This document shows positions 25,538-38,610 of a stretch of 64,000 nucleotides of DNA, piece after piece. A model generated the notes under the pieces. It was not told where the DNA came from and made no database searches. It worked only from the letters and a program-made list of their open reading frames with translations. Source of the DNA: Beaufortia kweichowensis. Taxonomy: Eukaryota > Chordata > Actinopteri > Cypriniformes > Gastromyzontidae. Positions within the stretch are counted from its first letter, which is position 1. Every line of letters starts with the position of its first letter. The stretch is taken from the NCBI GenBank assembly GCA_019155185.1, contig CM032802.1:5308501-5372500 (forward strand), in the 5' to 3' direction. Position numbers and translations under genes: made by a program.

Positions 25538-27354
25538 ATGTTACAGTTTTCAAGTGAAAGAAAAGGATGTTTGGCAGCATGATACGCTATAAATCATCAA
25601 TCTGCCATCACCATCAGCATAACATAATGACTCAGCTAAAACAGATTACCCTGCAATCCTGAATCTCTTCTTTCAATCTCTTAGATTGGCTTCAGGCCAA
25701 TAAAGCTTTGTGTGCTAGTAACCCATAATAGCCAACAATCCATGATTTTAACATACACAAGTGGGAGGTTTGGATACAGTGGAGTCACGGCATACTTTGA
25801 CCATTTGAGTGTTGAGTAATTGCAGGCTGTTGGGGTTTTAAAAGAGAATGGGTTGAGAAAACACTCGCCGAGCAATTAGCCTTTGGTGTGCGTTAAATAT
25901 AGGACATGAACACCTGCATGCATTAATCCTGGAAGCACTCACAAGGTGCACATATAAAATTAAAGGTGAATTTTCATTGATGGGGGTGTTAAGGGACAGA
26001 TGACTCGGTCATGTTTGCTCTCAGATTTTTTCAATTCGTCCAACAGTTTACAAACATCCATAAACTTTAATGTCCTGGGCTTATGGTTTGCAATGTTTTC
26101 CCAACTGAAAACCTATTAGTTTGTAATCTAAAATGTATCCTGACTGTAATATTATCATTGTATTATGATGACTGTATAGTTTCTATCAATATTATAATCT
26201 TCTTCAATACTTGCATTAGGCCTGTTTATGGTACTGTGGGTTTTTTGGCTACTGCTGAATTACTTTAGAATGGGCTATGCCATAAAATACGCAATGATTT
26301 ATTTCTTCTGTAGGTGAATTTACATGACAGATTTCACGTTTTACAAGGTGTTTATGAATATTTTCTTGCAACGGAAATCCATAATGTTTATGAGATATCT
26401 AATAGCCAATAAAATCACCCATTTTCTGCAGAGATGCACAGACAAATACAACAAACACATCACCATAATACCTCAATAATATTGATATGCTTTCATATAG
26501 CAGCTTGTGCATCATTTTATACATTTTAACTGAGTTTCTAAAGTTGAACTGAGGTAGCAAACATGACGTAACTTGTAACTTTGAATTAGAAATGTAATAA
26601 AATATATAAAATGTCAAACAGAATTTTAAATCAATTTAAATAAAACTAAATAAAAAAAATAATCAACTGCTGTAGTTAATAATTCATACAGTATTACACA
26701 TGTTTATAATATTATGAATTAAATGTAAAAAATGTATATATTTTTAATATGTTATAATTATAATTTAAATTTTAATAAAATTATAATAAACATTATAATA
26801 ACATTATAATTTTTATTTTATGTGCTAAGTTGGAAGAACCACAATCTGTTTTAATGACTATGTTAAATAATTTGACAGTGTTGAGATTTACAGAACCAGC
26901 ATATATTGTACTTATCAGGAAATAAATAGACATAATTTGTCAAATATTTTCAATTTAAATTTTACCCCTATCATTATAATATAAATTCCAACTGAACCAG
27001 CACATGTTTTCACTAAACCCACAATAGCCTCCATCTCCTCTTATTCTTAGCCAAAACAAACAGGCAACGAGATCGACAGGCATGGTGCATTGACACGCAC
27101 ACACTGTGACACGCACACACTCCGCGGACACACGCTTGACAGATCCATCAGCGCAGCGTTCCCTTGCAGTCACCGCTACCATGGCTGCCGGGGCTCGCGT
27201 GTCACTCCGATTACACAAACAGGCAAACACCATCTCCCCGTCCTTGGCTGTCCCCAGCCCGCCGTCCGCCTTCAGTCAGCCTGCACCTTGTGTGGGTTCG
27301 AGGCCCTGTGGCCTCCACCGGCACAGGACTGGGACCATCAAACACAGGAGACAG

Positions 27355-27470
27355 TCCTGTGACAGTAATGGGATTGAGGCAGCAACGTGAGGAGGTAATC
27401 GGCTCAGACTGCCAAAATATTAAATGGAATTAGCGCTGGTAATTACCTCATCATCATCATCCCCCAAGCG
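27355..27470. other. candidate conserved non-coding element
   Basis: A GC-moderate block with GAGGTAAT (27391) and its inverse ATTACCTC (27443), enclosing AATGGAATTAGCGCTGGTAA, which is rich in homeodomain-type TAAT cores. It differs from the AT-rich repeats around it and has no convincing frame. Conservation is a guess from composition. Confidence 0.2.
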
Positions 27471-27649
27471 CACCCTCTATCAATATACCTTTCCCTATCA
27501 TTGACTTTAACAGATGCAACACACACACAACTTTTATAAATGTATATTTTTTATATACAAAGTGTAGTGATATTGGAAAACAGAGGTTTAATAATAATTG
27601 CAACTTTTTAGCAAAAAATGCTAGAGGTGGTTTACCCATGTAATACTTG

Positions 27650-27770
27650 CTGCCAAGATGCTAGTGTGCTATGGGTGATGGCCAAGGTGTTCGGAGTATT
27701 TTTAGCACATTGCTGTGTGGTTGCATAGGGTGTTCTGGGTGGTTTCTATATGGTTGCTTACTGGTCCAAA
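27650..27770 (+). repeat. short-period repeat of GGTGTTCTGGGTGGTT type
   Basis: Variants of a GCTAGTGTGCTATGGGTGAT / GGCCAAGGTGTTCGGAGT / GTGTGGTTGCATAGGGTG unit follow each other, ending in GGTTGCTTACTGGTCC. This resembles a widespread zebrafish-type repeat built from GTTGCTAGGGTGTTCTGGGT units. It is diverged. Confidence 0.5.
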
Positions 27771-27834
27771 TGAAAAGAGCCTGACCCTAGTTATTTATGA
27801 TATTACGGTTCCTTTAAAGCCATGGTTAAGTCAA

Positions 27835-27914
27835 GGAGTTTTTTCATTTAACAAATATTAAACCCGAAGTACGCCTATACTTCGGGTTTAATATTTATTA
27901 AATGAAAAAACTCC
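27835..27914. repeat. near-perfect 37-bp inverted repeat (hairpin), 6-nt loop
   Basis: The left arm (27835-27871) begins GGAGTTTTTTCATTTAAC and ends AACCCGAAGTA. The right arm (27878-27914) is its reverse complement with one mismatch (C opposite A at 27852/27897). The loop is CGCCTA. The paired arms suggest a foldback transposon remnant or an extruding palindrome; no coding potential. Confidence 0.9.
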
Positions 27915-30184
27915 ATAGGGTTGCCATCTATTGCTACCAAACATAATCAATTATTCTGCTGTATCTTACTGTAATAAATGTACATTTTCAGAAATCAAAA
28001 GCAAGCTACCAATACATTTTTCACGTCAGATTTTGTCTTAGTACGACATCATAGTGTAACCAAAAAGCCAGCAGAAGATCAACATAAACATCAATGCCTC
28101 TTTAGCCCCGCCCACCAATTTATAGATGTAGCATAGAAATGCAAGCACAGGATTACTTTTCATAATAAAACAATAGAGATGCCACTAACCATTAAAAGAC
28201 ATTGTGCAATGTCTTTCCATCACTTTTCTTGTGAATCTAACATTAAGAAAGTGTCAGTAAAACACATCTTTCTTCATTTAACTGCATATTTACTGCACAA
28301 TCCAGAAATAAAAGATGATGAAGTGCTTACTATATTGATCTGACATTAATGTCACAACATAGATGCTGAGTAACAATGTGATTAACAATGTTTTCAACAT
28401 GTTTACCAAATTGGTCAATTACGGATCATTTGAAACTTATATTATTGTTGTATTGTATATAGCATTTATACATATTTTTATAAAAAAATACAAGTTATTT
28501 TCAAAGTACATCATAGTAGCATTAATACGCAAAGCTGTTAGTCCATCTCAATAGAAATTTACTTCCAGGTCTTGAATGTGATCTAAATGATGCCTTTCTG
28601 AGAGTGTCAAAACCAGGACAAAAAAAGAATAGCCTTTTACTTCTAGATTATGATTTTGCCCACATTACAAATGGACCATTGCTACAACAGACAACAGGCA
28701 TTAAGATGATTGGAGGAGTGATGTGTTCGTGACTTTCTACATCAATGCTGTTGTTATTTTTGTGGCTCGCCCAAGGTGTTGAACTGCAACGTACGTTGTG
28801 TGTTCTTTGCTGGAGGGCAAGAAGGACACGGCACAAATCATCAAGGCATAAAGCACAAAACAGTTAGAGACACTCTCATGTCTCACATTAAAAAGGCAAG
28901 AAAATGGAACAGTTTTGCCTCCAGACCACAACACTCACCTCGCTCGAACTCTTAGACCTCACAACAAGGTGATAAAAGCAAGTAAACACTTACATTGATT
29001 GCAAAATTACTCTTCTCTTCCAAGAATGTGTTTGAAAAAATGTGAGAGATATACGGGGTGAGATTAAGGGCAGCCACACGCCAGAGAGAGCTCTGACTCG
29101 GCGGCCGAGGGGTTGGAAATGAGTCTGATACGTTTTGAGGGTGCGGAAGAAACCGATTTGGTTTGAAATCAAGTGGGAATACAGTCATTTGAATTTCTGA
29201 ACGCGCAACTAAATCCACATTTACTCAATGAACAATGGATGTATATGTCAGAGTTTGTATTTTCTCAACTTCTGATCGCTGTGACAAAAGCATAGCTTTC
29301 ACAATATATATGAGAATTGAACCTTTAATATCAAAGCTTTAAATGCACCGGCATGGATGAGCTACAAGGTGCAAAAAAATGCAAATTGCTCCCTTTTGGT
29401 TCCAGCAAAAAAACAAACAAACCAAACTCTGAAGTCGAACAGATTTGGCAAAGCACCAAAAGTGTCAAACTCGGCATCAACAACTGCAGATTTTGAACAG
29501 TTTCTCCAGGTTAACTTCATGTACCCACACACGCCCTTGTATGTCTGCCACCACAGTGAGAAAATGAATGCTATTGTATGTAACGCCTCAGCCTGGCCTT
29601 GCTTGTGTGAATAGCCTGTTCAGCTTGGCAGTATGAGCGTTCTTTCTGAAAGCTGGATCAGCTGATCCGCTCCAATCTTTCCTCAGAAAGGAAGAAAAAC
29701 GTGCAGCAGAGGATGAAAGAGAGAGAGAGAGAGCTTCATATCAAATTAGCGTCACTCAGGAGGCCTTTGTTATTACATTTCACAAGTGCTAACTAGCAGG
29801 GATGCTGCCGCTTTTGGACAGAGAGAGCGTGAGCGAGAAAATGAGTAAGAATGAGAATCTATTCGCTCTCTTGGCTCCTCGAGCCAGCCGGTCTGGAGCA
29901 GAATTCTAATGATCGGCTAAAGTTAGCCTCTGGTTACTCCGGCATTCAGAGGCGGAAGCGTGTTAGCAGTCATGTTGGACACTGGCTCTTCTTATCTTGA
30001 CCGACATCAAACAAATGCTTTCCATTTCTTGTTTTTTACGCCGTCTTTCTAGCTCATGGCACTGAGGCAAAAGTTTCTAGAGATAATGATTGGTGTCTGG
30101 TGTAGTAAGACTTTGAGAAACAAAATCAGTCAATAAAATGTTTATATGAAGAGGATGAGAATTGAGATAATTTTTTGCTTTTTA

Positions 30185-30627
30185 AAAATCCATCACTGTT
30201 TATCTATAATAACCATGTTTTTTTGTTTTATTTATTTTTAGTTTGTTTTAATATTAATTTGTGGTAACATCAATCATAGTTAAACAATATTTAAACAGTA
30301 TTTGTAGTAAAACTGGGGTTATACAATTGGTAATCAATCTGCCAAAAACATGGTTACTGCACTTTTACTATAATAAAACCATGATTAATTTTTCTTTCCG
30401 TTGTACAAAATTATCCATCTTTTAACTATAGTAACCAAAGTTTTTTGGATTTATTTGAAGTAAAACTATTGTAACCACAAATAATCAAAATTGCACCACA
30501 ATAATCACAGGTAAACCTTGATATTTGTAGGAAAAAGTATGGTAATACAAATAGTAATCAATTTACCAAAAAACATAGTTACTAGATTTTTACTGTAATA
30601 AAACATTTCATAAATTTTCCTAAGGGT
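30185..30627. repeat. tandem duplication of an about 224-bp unit rich in ACCATGGTTACT-like motifs
   Basis: Blocks recur at a spacing of about 224 bp in the same order: ATCCATC..CTATAATAACC versus ATCCATC..CTATAGTAACC, then GGTAATCAATCTGCCAAAAA (from 30329) versus AGTAATCAATTTACCAAAAA (from 30553), then TTTTACTATAATAAAACCAT versus TTTTACTGTAATAAAACATT. The motif content is that of a common cyprinid repeat. Confidence 0.65.
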
Positions 30628-31197
30628 GAAGATGGTTTTGTTCCATTTAGGAAATGCTAATGAGAGATTTTAAAAGTACAGTAAATAAAGACAACCCCTT
30701 AGGTAATAGTACTACTATACAGTTAGTCAATAGTTTTCTTGAACAACAATGCCATTGTACCGAATGACAGGTTAACTGCGTTGAGTCAGAACGCACACAA
30801 ATACACACACATTTAGTCTTTGACGACTCTAAAAGCGCATTACCTCTGCCCACACAATCACAACAAAACATACCGACCACCCACACGCTCACCTAGTCTC
30901 AAAGACACGCTCCCTCACCTTACACACAGACACACACACATCACATACACACTTGAAAAACAAGACAGAGAACTTGGAGTAGAACCTCAGGTGGTTAAGC
31001 TTGTGAAATCCTACGTATTGTGCAGAGATATACACAGTAACATACTGTACAATACTCACTGATTGCTCCTGCTACTCTTGCAGTCACTAGAGAAACACTT
31101 AAAATTTCTCCTTCAGGGCACTTTCATTACATTTTTTGAATGATGGTTATTGAAGAAAACTTCTTTGTGTTAGAAAATGACCATTAAAGGAAAAGTA

Positions 31198-31420
31198 TTT
31201 TCAAGTTCAAGTGGCTTCATTGTCATTTCATCCATATACAGCTAGCCAATTCACAGTGAAATAAAACGTTTCTTCAGGACCAAAGTGCTACATAAAATAC
31301 AATCACAAAACCACAGTATACAACATATAATAAATATAATAAGAAACTTCATGGTGCACACAAGACACTGAACACAGTGACTCGCAGTGCAGCGACGACT
31401 AGGATACAGTTCTAATAAAA
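31198..31420. mobile_element. LINE/retroelement 3'-end-like repeat
   Basis: GTTCAAGTGGCTTCATTGTC, ATTTCATCCATATACAGCTA, CAGTGAAATAAAACGTTTCT and AGGACCAAAGTGCTACATAA occur in order. They match a widespread fish repeat (TTCAAGTTCAAGGAGCTTTATTGTCATT... CCAGGACCATGGTGCTACAT). No open frame remains. Confidence 0.6.
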
Positions 31421-31542
31421 CATACTGTGTTATAAAATATAAATGAGGTAGTCCTTATGTAAACATAAGGAAAAAGTATAAAATAAACAATAAACAATAA
31501 ATAAATATTAAGAAACTCATGATAATTTAGACAAACGAATAC

Positions 31543-31701
31543 ACATATGTGACCCTGTCTGTGTAAACCCAGATAAAGATATTTTTGATGATTTAATGTT
31601 TTCTACATAATATCATCCTACATAATGTAAAGAACAATCTTTTTTCTCAAAATTTAATTTTAAGACTTTAGCCTGCTTTTCACAGACAGGGTCACATATG
31701 T
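31543..31701. mobile_element. foldback MITE with perfect 21-bp terminal inverted repeats
   Basis: ACATATGTGACCCTGTCTGTG (31543-31563) is repeated in perfect inverse at 31681-31701. The 159-bp element has an AT-rich interior containing AACCCAGATAAAGATATTTT and TGTTTTCTACATAATATCAT. The interior resembles the stretch at 48656-48775. Confidence 0.8.
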
Positions 31702-32472
31702 AAAAGCTAAACATCTAAACATCTACTAATAAGATTACCTAAAATTTGTATGCACTTTTAATCCATTTATACTGTGTGCAAATGTGTAGTTTACATTGCA
31801 TGTAAAATACACCATAACTGCAGTTATGCAGAAGTTACATCAAGAAGCAGTTTTTACTTGACCAGACGCTCAAATTTTATTTTCAGTGGTCCGACCTAAT
31901 ACAGTCAAGCTGATTCTGTTATATTAGGCTACAATAAATAATACAATACAAGAAGTTTTTGTGTTAACATGTTGTTTGCAGAACATGCATTTTTAAATAC
32001 CTCTGAACTAATATACATACTTAAACTGTAAAGCATTAAAAGTGCATTCTCCAGAGATATGAAGCCACTGTCAGCAGTGAATGAAACGCATGCTGTGGTG
32101 TTATAACATGCGCTTCGGACTATTTGACTTGCTAATCATATGGCTCAGAATAGCTTTGGCAGTAATAATATACCGCACGTGTTAACTGAGTAGCAGGAAC
32201 ACATTTATAGCTCACGCCGGGCTGTGTGATACAGAGATGGGCAGACAGCGATAAATCACTCGCCCTGCAGAAGAGATGCCACCCAACACCAGGTCAAGGA
32301 GAGCTGGCTTCTCTAACTTTAGTCTGTCATTCACTATAATGCTGAACTCATCAAGATTTAAACAAAATGAATGCAAATGTGACCAATATGTGATCATTTT
32401 AAATAAAGTACAATTTAACACAAAACAAGTAACACTAAACAAAACTGTTTTCATAACTATAACACCTACAGT

Positions 32473-32737
32473 ATTAAAGAGACCCCAAAATGAACCCTCA
32501 TGTCATTGCAAACTTGTGTGACTTACTTTCTTCTGCAGAACACAAAAGAAGATATTTTGAAGAATGTTGGTAACCAACCAACACTGACCCCTATTAACTT
32601 CCACTGTATAACCACAAAACCACATTTCTCAAAATATCTTCTTTTGTGATTCACAGAAGAAAGAGTCACTTACAAGTTTGAATGACAAGAGGGTGAATAA
32701 ATGATGACAGCATGTTTATTTTTTGGGTAAATTACCA
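32473..32737. mobile_element. foldback MITE-like element, about 60-nt imperfect arms
   Basis: TGCAAACTTGTGTGACTTAC and ACACAAAAGAAGATATTTTG in the left arm (32499-32562) have inverse partners in the right arm (32625-32690). The right flank runs into GGGTGAATAAATGATGACAG. The left-arm block also occurs at 3984-4104. It encodes nothing. Confidence 0.75.
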
Positions 32738-35700
32738 ACATTGGCTATTTATAGTACTCATAATCCCATACCTGTCTTGAGTTTTAATTCTTAATGTTTA
32801 GGTGCAAACGCCTATTTATAATATTGGTTATAAGTAAAATATATTTTTCAAAGAAAATATTAACAGCATTCACTCATGACTGGTTTGTCTAAGATTAGAA
32901 AAAGTCATTAAGTGTTTAACCTGATTCCTCAATGTTAAATATGTGTTTGAGCTACTGGCAAAAAGGTCTTGCCACCCTTCAGAACCAAAACAGAACATTA
33001 TAACGATGATTATTTTCTATCAAACAAATCATCATTATCAGAACATAAAATGTTTTTTATAACTAACCCAAACATTCTCCATTTAAATTACCAGCGCAAA
33101 CAAGAGCTTAACTGATTTAAGCCACACAAGCTGTTACATCAAGTGCTTTTCTTTGCTTTAGAACAAAATACCTGTTGACAGTCAATCAGTCGGTTAACCC
33201 ACCCTCTCACACTTCCACCAGCAGGACGTATAGCCTTAGGTGTAGTTTCTCGCGGTGGAGCGGTTTAATAGATCGCACCTCTGAGAAACAGGGACCATAT
33301 TGCATTTGGTTGTGGCGGCAGCAGGGACAGAGAATATTGACCTTGTAGAAGCAGGTTGGCTGTACAGCAGGAGGTTGTCAGCAGTGACACTTTCCACACA
33401 GGTAACCATGTGTTGTTGTTTTGTTGTTGTAGCCTTGTTACGCAAGCAGGACATATAGTGTGTTATTGTCAGGATCTTAGGTGACGTCTAAGCTCACAGA
33501 AGGCCTTGTACAGCCTCTGCCATCTGTATTAACAGTGTAGCAGAATTGAAAAGATATATAAGTATATAATACACAGTCTTTTGCAATAACGTGGCAATAC
33601 TCTTCCTGTTTAGTTAAACAGGAGCATAACTGTGCAAATTCTATTTTCATTGCTAGATTAACTTCTGTGATCGTATCTTTTCTGAAGAATATTCTCTTCA
33701 TTTCGGTCACAGCGTGATGTAACCAATTCACCAGAAATAAAGTCGAATGCATCGTTGTTGATGTGAATGAGCTCTAAGTAGACGGAAAAGCTGCTCCATA
33801 GGGAACACGCTATTGTTTTGGAGAAATAGACCCTTATCACAAATATATTATTTACATCTTTCAGTCATTTTTATTTCATTAGAGGGGTTGGTTTATTTTC
33901 ATATACTGTACATAAATAAAATATTAATATCTCACCAAATAAGACTTATTAGAATACAGCTCACAGGAAAAGAGGAACAAAGGAACAAATTTACTTCTGT
34001 GATTGTAGTCTTTTTATTAGTAGACAGTTGTTTTTGTCTTTCAAGATGTTTTGCTGCTACATCATTTAATACTCGCCTTATATAGAGCACACACTAGGGC
34101 TTCAATAAAAATATCCCAATAGTTTTCTTCATAAAAATTGATTTTTAGCTTACAACAGACCTAGCATTAGCTCCAGGATTGTTTAATGGTGGTGTATGCT
34201 AGTGCAAAAGTCACAAGTCAATATGATTAAAGATAAAAAAGTGTTTAATAGCCTAAGTACCCAGAAAGAATGACATTACCCATAATCATGAAGCCCCCAA
34301 GGATCCACCAATCACTTATATAAATATAAATAATAGGAATATTGGTATACATTTCCAATTGTTTTACATGCTTTAGTTTTTTGGCTCTGCTTCATGGCAT
34401 AGTGGTATTTTTTGTGAACTACTTACACATGTGTACCATCTCCTATTTACAGCAGTGAAATTTCTTGATTTAAAGTCACCATGAAATCAAAATGAACTAC
34501 TCTCATTTTTTTATGGAATACTGTAATGTTTTTATAAAAGATTGTTTCTGTGCATGTCATTGTTCTTTGTTAATTTATGTGCTCTTGCTAATCTATTTGT
34601 GGAAAATGAATATGGAAAAATTAAAGCCACTTGGTTTAGACCTTGTTCAAATGTTTTGTTACTTTTATATTAGATCATCTAATTGCCTCAGACTGATGAA
34701 TATGCATAACAGAAAGGCAATAATGATACAAGGTTCACTTAAACAGAATCGATACAGGCGGTCTGGCATGACTTCTTTCGCTCCCAGGTTACACAGGCCT
34801 AGTCAATAAGGCAGAGAGACAGAGGCGTGCAATGAAGGAAAAGACAAAATGAGGGAGTGATGAACACCACAGAAAATGGAAATGAGAAACAGGAAAGGCA
34901 GCACAACAGCGGGAGAGAACAGTTGAGTGCAAGTGTGACTTTCCGTGCTCACGATAAGAGCAGCTCTTGTCTTGTCATCACTGTAGCACGGGTTTGCCAA
35001 GGTATTGTGTTCGGGCTTTTATTCGTTTTTCCCGTACAGCCATTATTTCAATTAATCACCAAGCTTCATTAATCTTAATGACTCCTTTTGAAAGGATCCG
35101 TGCAGGGAGGCGGCTTACGACAGAGATGGTTTGAAATGGATTATGTGCTGAAATGGGGTGATTCAGAAGTGACCAGTCCTTAAGAAATACCTTTCAGAAG
35201 ATCTAAAGTTATTCAAAGCATCTTTACAGACTATTTAACATTGTTTTGTTCTATGGGTTAATAATTACAGTAAGTATTTATAGGCCCTGCTATGTGTAAT
35301 TGTAATGTTGTACAAAATTGTACTTTACTTCACAACATAGTCAAACTATATAAAAAAATCTTAATCACATTTCACTCAAGCCTTATATCGGACAAACCAG
35401 AATCGTAACATGTACCTTCATGACATGGACATAACCTGCATGTAATTGACATTTCTTTTTTTAAAGCCAGAGGAAGCTAGCTGGAATTCTCATAAAGGCA
35501 AAAATGAATCGATATGGCTGGAGGACATGTATTTTTTATCTATGCCAAATAGCTCCCACAGCACCTACTTAAAGTGATTCCCGCTCCTCCAGAATATGAT
35601 CGAGAAAACTGTAATAAACTGCTCCAGTAAGTACAGGAAATGTACGGCCTATTTGTGTCTTCTCACTATCGGCAAACATCGTAATTTTTGCTTGTTTAAG

Positions 35701-38465
35701 CCTGAGACTCTGACAACTTCTCAAGCACCTTGTTTCTGCCCTAATTCAATATTTATCGAACAAAAGTGGAAAACTTGCCTAATTTCCCTTTCTAGAGAAA
35801 TTATTGGCATTCTTGCCTGCGGTCGATTACTCTCTGTCGCTGTGGCCGGCCCATTTTTCTCAGAGCTTGTTCGCCTGTGGTGGGCGGGAGTGTCCTTATC
35901 ATCTACTGGAGACTTTAATTGAATGTTTGAAATAATACATGAGGAGGTTACGATGTACTGACAGCCTGGAACAGCAGATACTGGCAAAAGCGCTCTGATA
36001 AATCCACTAAACTGCTGTTCTTCTGTGGAAATGAAACATGTAACAAAATAATAGCGAGGACGGCCTGAAATGAGTTGGATGCAGGCAGGTGGAACATATA
36101 ATAGAGTTATGTGCTTTCTGGAACATATTTAAATGAATAAATTATCGATATGCTTCATAAAAACATAATTGTTGAGCTATTTCTGTTAGTTATACGGAGA
36201 GAAAAGCGTTCTTTCAATGTGACCTCTATGAACTATCACCATCACAAATCCATTGTCTGTTAATGCAAATATCTTTTTTATTTGATAAAATACATCATAT
36301 ATCATAATATTTGATGAAATATTGCTGTTGCCTCTGGAAGCTCAAACCATCAAACTATTAATAATTTGCCCACATATTGCTGCATTGAACACCACATGCT
36401 GATAGGATGAAAAGGTCTTCTTCGATAAACTGACAGTTTGTCAATAATCCCTCTGTACATTTTTCTAGACACTTTATTTACAGAATTATCAGCTGTTTGA
36501 TTCAATTACCAGCTGTTTGACAATGTAAATACAGCATGTCTTTCTGGGGAGAACTAAAGTGACCTCAGGAGAAAAATATGTACTAGATAAAAATCTGGTA
36601 AAACTTTTTAGAAGTCACAACTGTTGTTTTCTTTAGTAGAATCTTTACGTAAGCAAACATACTTACATTTTATTATTATATATCTATACATAAAATCACA
36701 CTGCACTATTTAGTTACTTGTTTAAACCTCGTAGGGTGTCCTCTAAGACGGATAGGACTTTGTGAAACTCAACGGAAGTCACGCTGTGCCTGATTGCTAT
36801 TTGATTTGCCACACAGCTTGATTTGTTTTGTGCCACATCATGCTGCAGAAGTGAGAAGATGCCCCGAGCAGATGCTTTTGAGTGTCGAGATTTCATTCGA
36901 GTCGACTTAGTTGACAAAAAGATGAAAGAGTTTAAAATTCGAGCTGTGTCTTTGGGAGGCGCTGAGGAAGAAGAATATTCCAGTGGGGTGAGCGAGAAGT
37001 TGTGTGCTCAACCTGTGAAATGAATTATTACCCAGAGCTTATTAAAACTCACACTGACATGCATAACGGTCGTGTACACGCTTGTGCTAAGGTACATACA
37101 TACGTGCAAACACAAACCACTTTGGCCATTAGAGAGTTTGTTGTGGGGCTCTAAACATCTGGTGAGACTTTAACAGATTAATCTTGAGTTTCTATATCCT
37201 CAAGGTGTCAGAACTTTACGCACCACATTACAACGTGCACACCGAGAGAGTAACGCAGCAGGAGAAATTAATTGAATTCTGGAAATACAAAGCAATTTTT
37301 TGTTAATGACCTCCACGTGTATTAGTCGCAGGTTACTGAGCACATTTTTACCAATGGAGTGTGAAATGAATGCAGCCGTTGATGTAAGTATCTATAAATA
37401 TGAGGAGGTCATAGATCGTGGTCGTGTATAATAACAAGAAGATGAGTTTCTCTATGCGTGTGTGTGTAACGATGTTTTTTGTTGCTCTTCTCAGTAATGA
37501 CTACATGTGTGTGAATACCTAGTTGTATTTTAGTGTTTTTGATTTGGGATTAGAGTAAACAGCAATTATACCTTTTTTATTCAAGCTGATGGGCTTTTTA
37601 ATGTTTAAAGGTTTTCTCTTATCCCAGTTTAATGTGCAGAGACAATGGTACACAGTCTAAGCCATCACAAGTGGAAAAAGAGTGTAAACACTGTGAATTT
37701 CTCAACACTGCAACATTGTTTGTTTGATCGGTTCGATAAAGCTCAGTGACTCAACATTGGGGTGTAAGTTTGCAGCAGGACAAAATGTTTGCTGAACCAA
37801 TAAAAGATAAGATGAGTGTTTAATAGATGGACAATGAAAGATCAGAGTATTGGATTGGGAGTTTGTTTGAAATCCATATCCAAAATAGGAAACAGTAAAC
37901 AATAATAACAGTAAACAAAAGTAAATCTTGTATCTTCAAATTTCATGATTTTAACTTTTAATTATTAATTACCTTTGTCTGTGGGTTTTGCAAACATACC
38001 TAATGGGAATATTAAAAAGAGCTTGTCAACTACTCACATGTTTAATTAAAATACAGTATCAGTTTCCGCTCTACAACAACGATATTGTTCTGTAAAAGAT
38101 AATATGTAGACTGTCAGTATATACACAGTAGGCAGATTTATCTAGATGACATACTACAAGTGCCAAAATGTGCAATGTACAACAAAAACCATATCCCACA
38201 ATGCATTGCACTCGACTTGATCATCTAATTTTCACATCAAACTGGAACTATAGAAGTAATTAGAGGTCTGGTTGTTGTATTGTCTGTTTTGTCCCTTGAT
38301 TTAATCGGACAATTTAATTTATATCACTTAAAAAAAGGCAAAATATCCATATTTATGAGCAGAATTCATAAATCAATACATTCATTGGCACACAATTCTT
38401 TGCATTTCTATTAGTTCTAATGTTTATTTCTAATGTTTCTAATGCCTAATGTTAATTATTTCTTT

Positions 38466-38550
38466 ATGCATTTGGCAGATACTTTTATCAAAAACAACAT
38501 TCTTGTCATTGGCCTTGCATGTGTCATGCTCTACCATGCCGGCTATTAAA
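38466..38550 (-). mobile_element. internally shortened tRNA-headed SINE
   Basis: On the minus strand ATGGTAGAGCATGACACATG (tRNA-head-like) leads through CAAGGCCAATGACAAG to TTGATAAAAGTATCTGCCAA and ATGCATAAAG. Most of the body between head and tail is missing or diverged. Confidence 0.55.
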
Positions 38551-38594
38551 CTTCCTATTTAAAATATAAAACATATTACATATATTTTGCACAT

Positions 38595-38610
38595 ATATAT
38601 ATATATATAA
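38595..38610 (+). repeat. (AT)n microsatellite
   Basis: About seven AT units in AT-rich non-coding sequence. Confidence 0.75.

Noticed and set aside
27090..27433. Three overlapping plus-strand frames of about 90 codons in a GC-rich patch
   Set aside because: All three frames are open together, which reflects low stop density in GC-rich DNA. None resembles a protein family.
27835..27914. A microRNA precursor
   Set aside because: The stem is almost perfectly paired with a 6-nt loop and lacks the usual bulges and flanking single-stranded basal segments. It is kept only as a hairpin.
35596..35922. Open frame of 108 codons
   Set aside because: No recognisable domain and no splice signals. The opposite strand is open as well.
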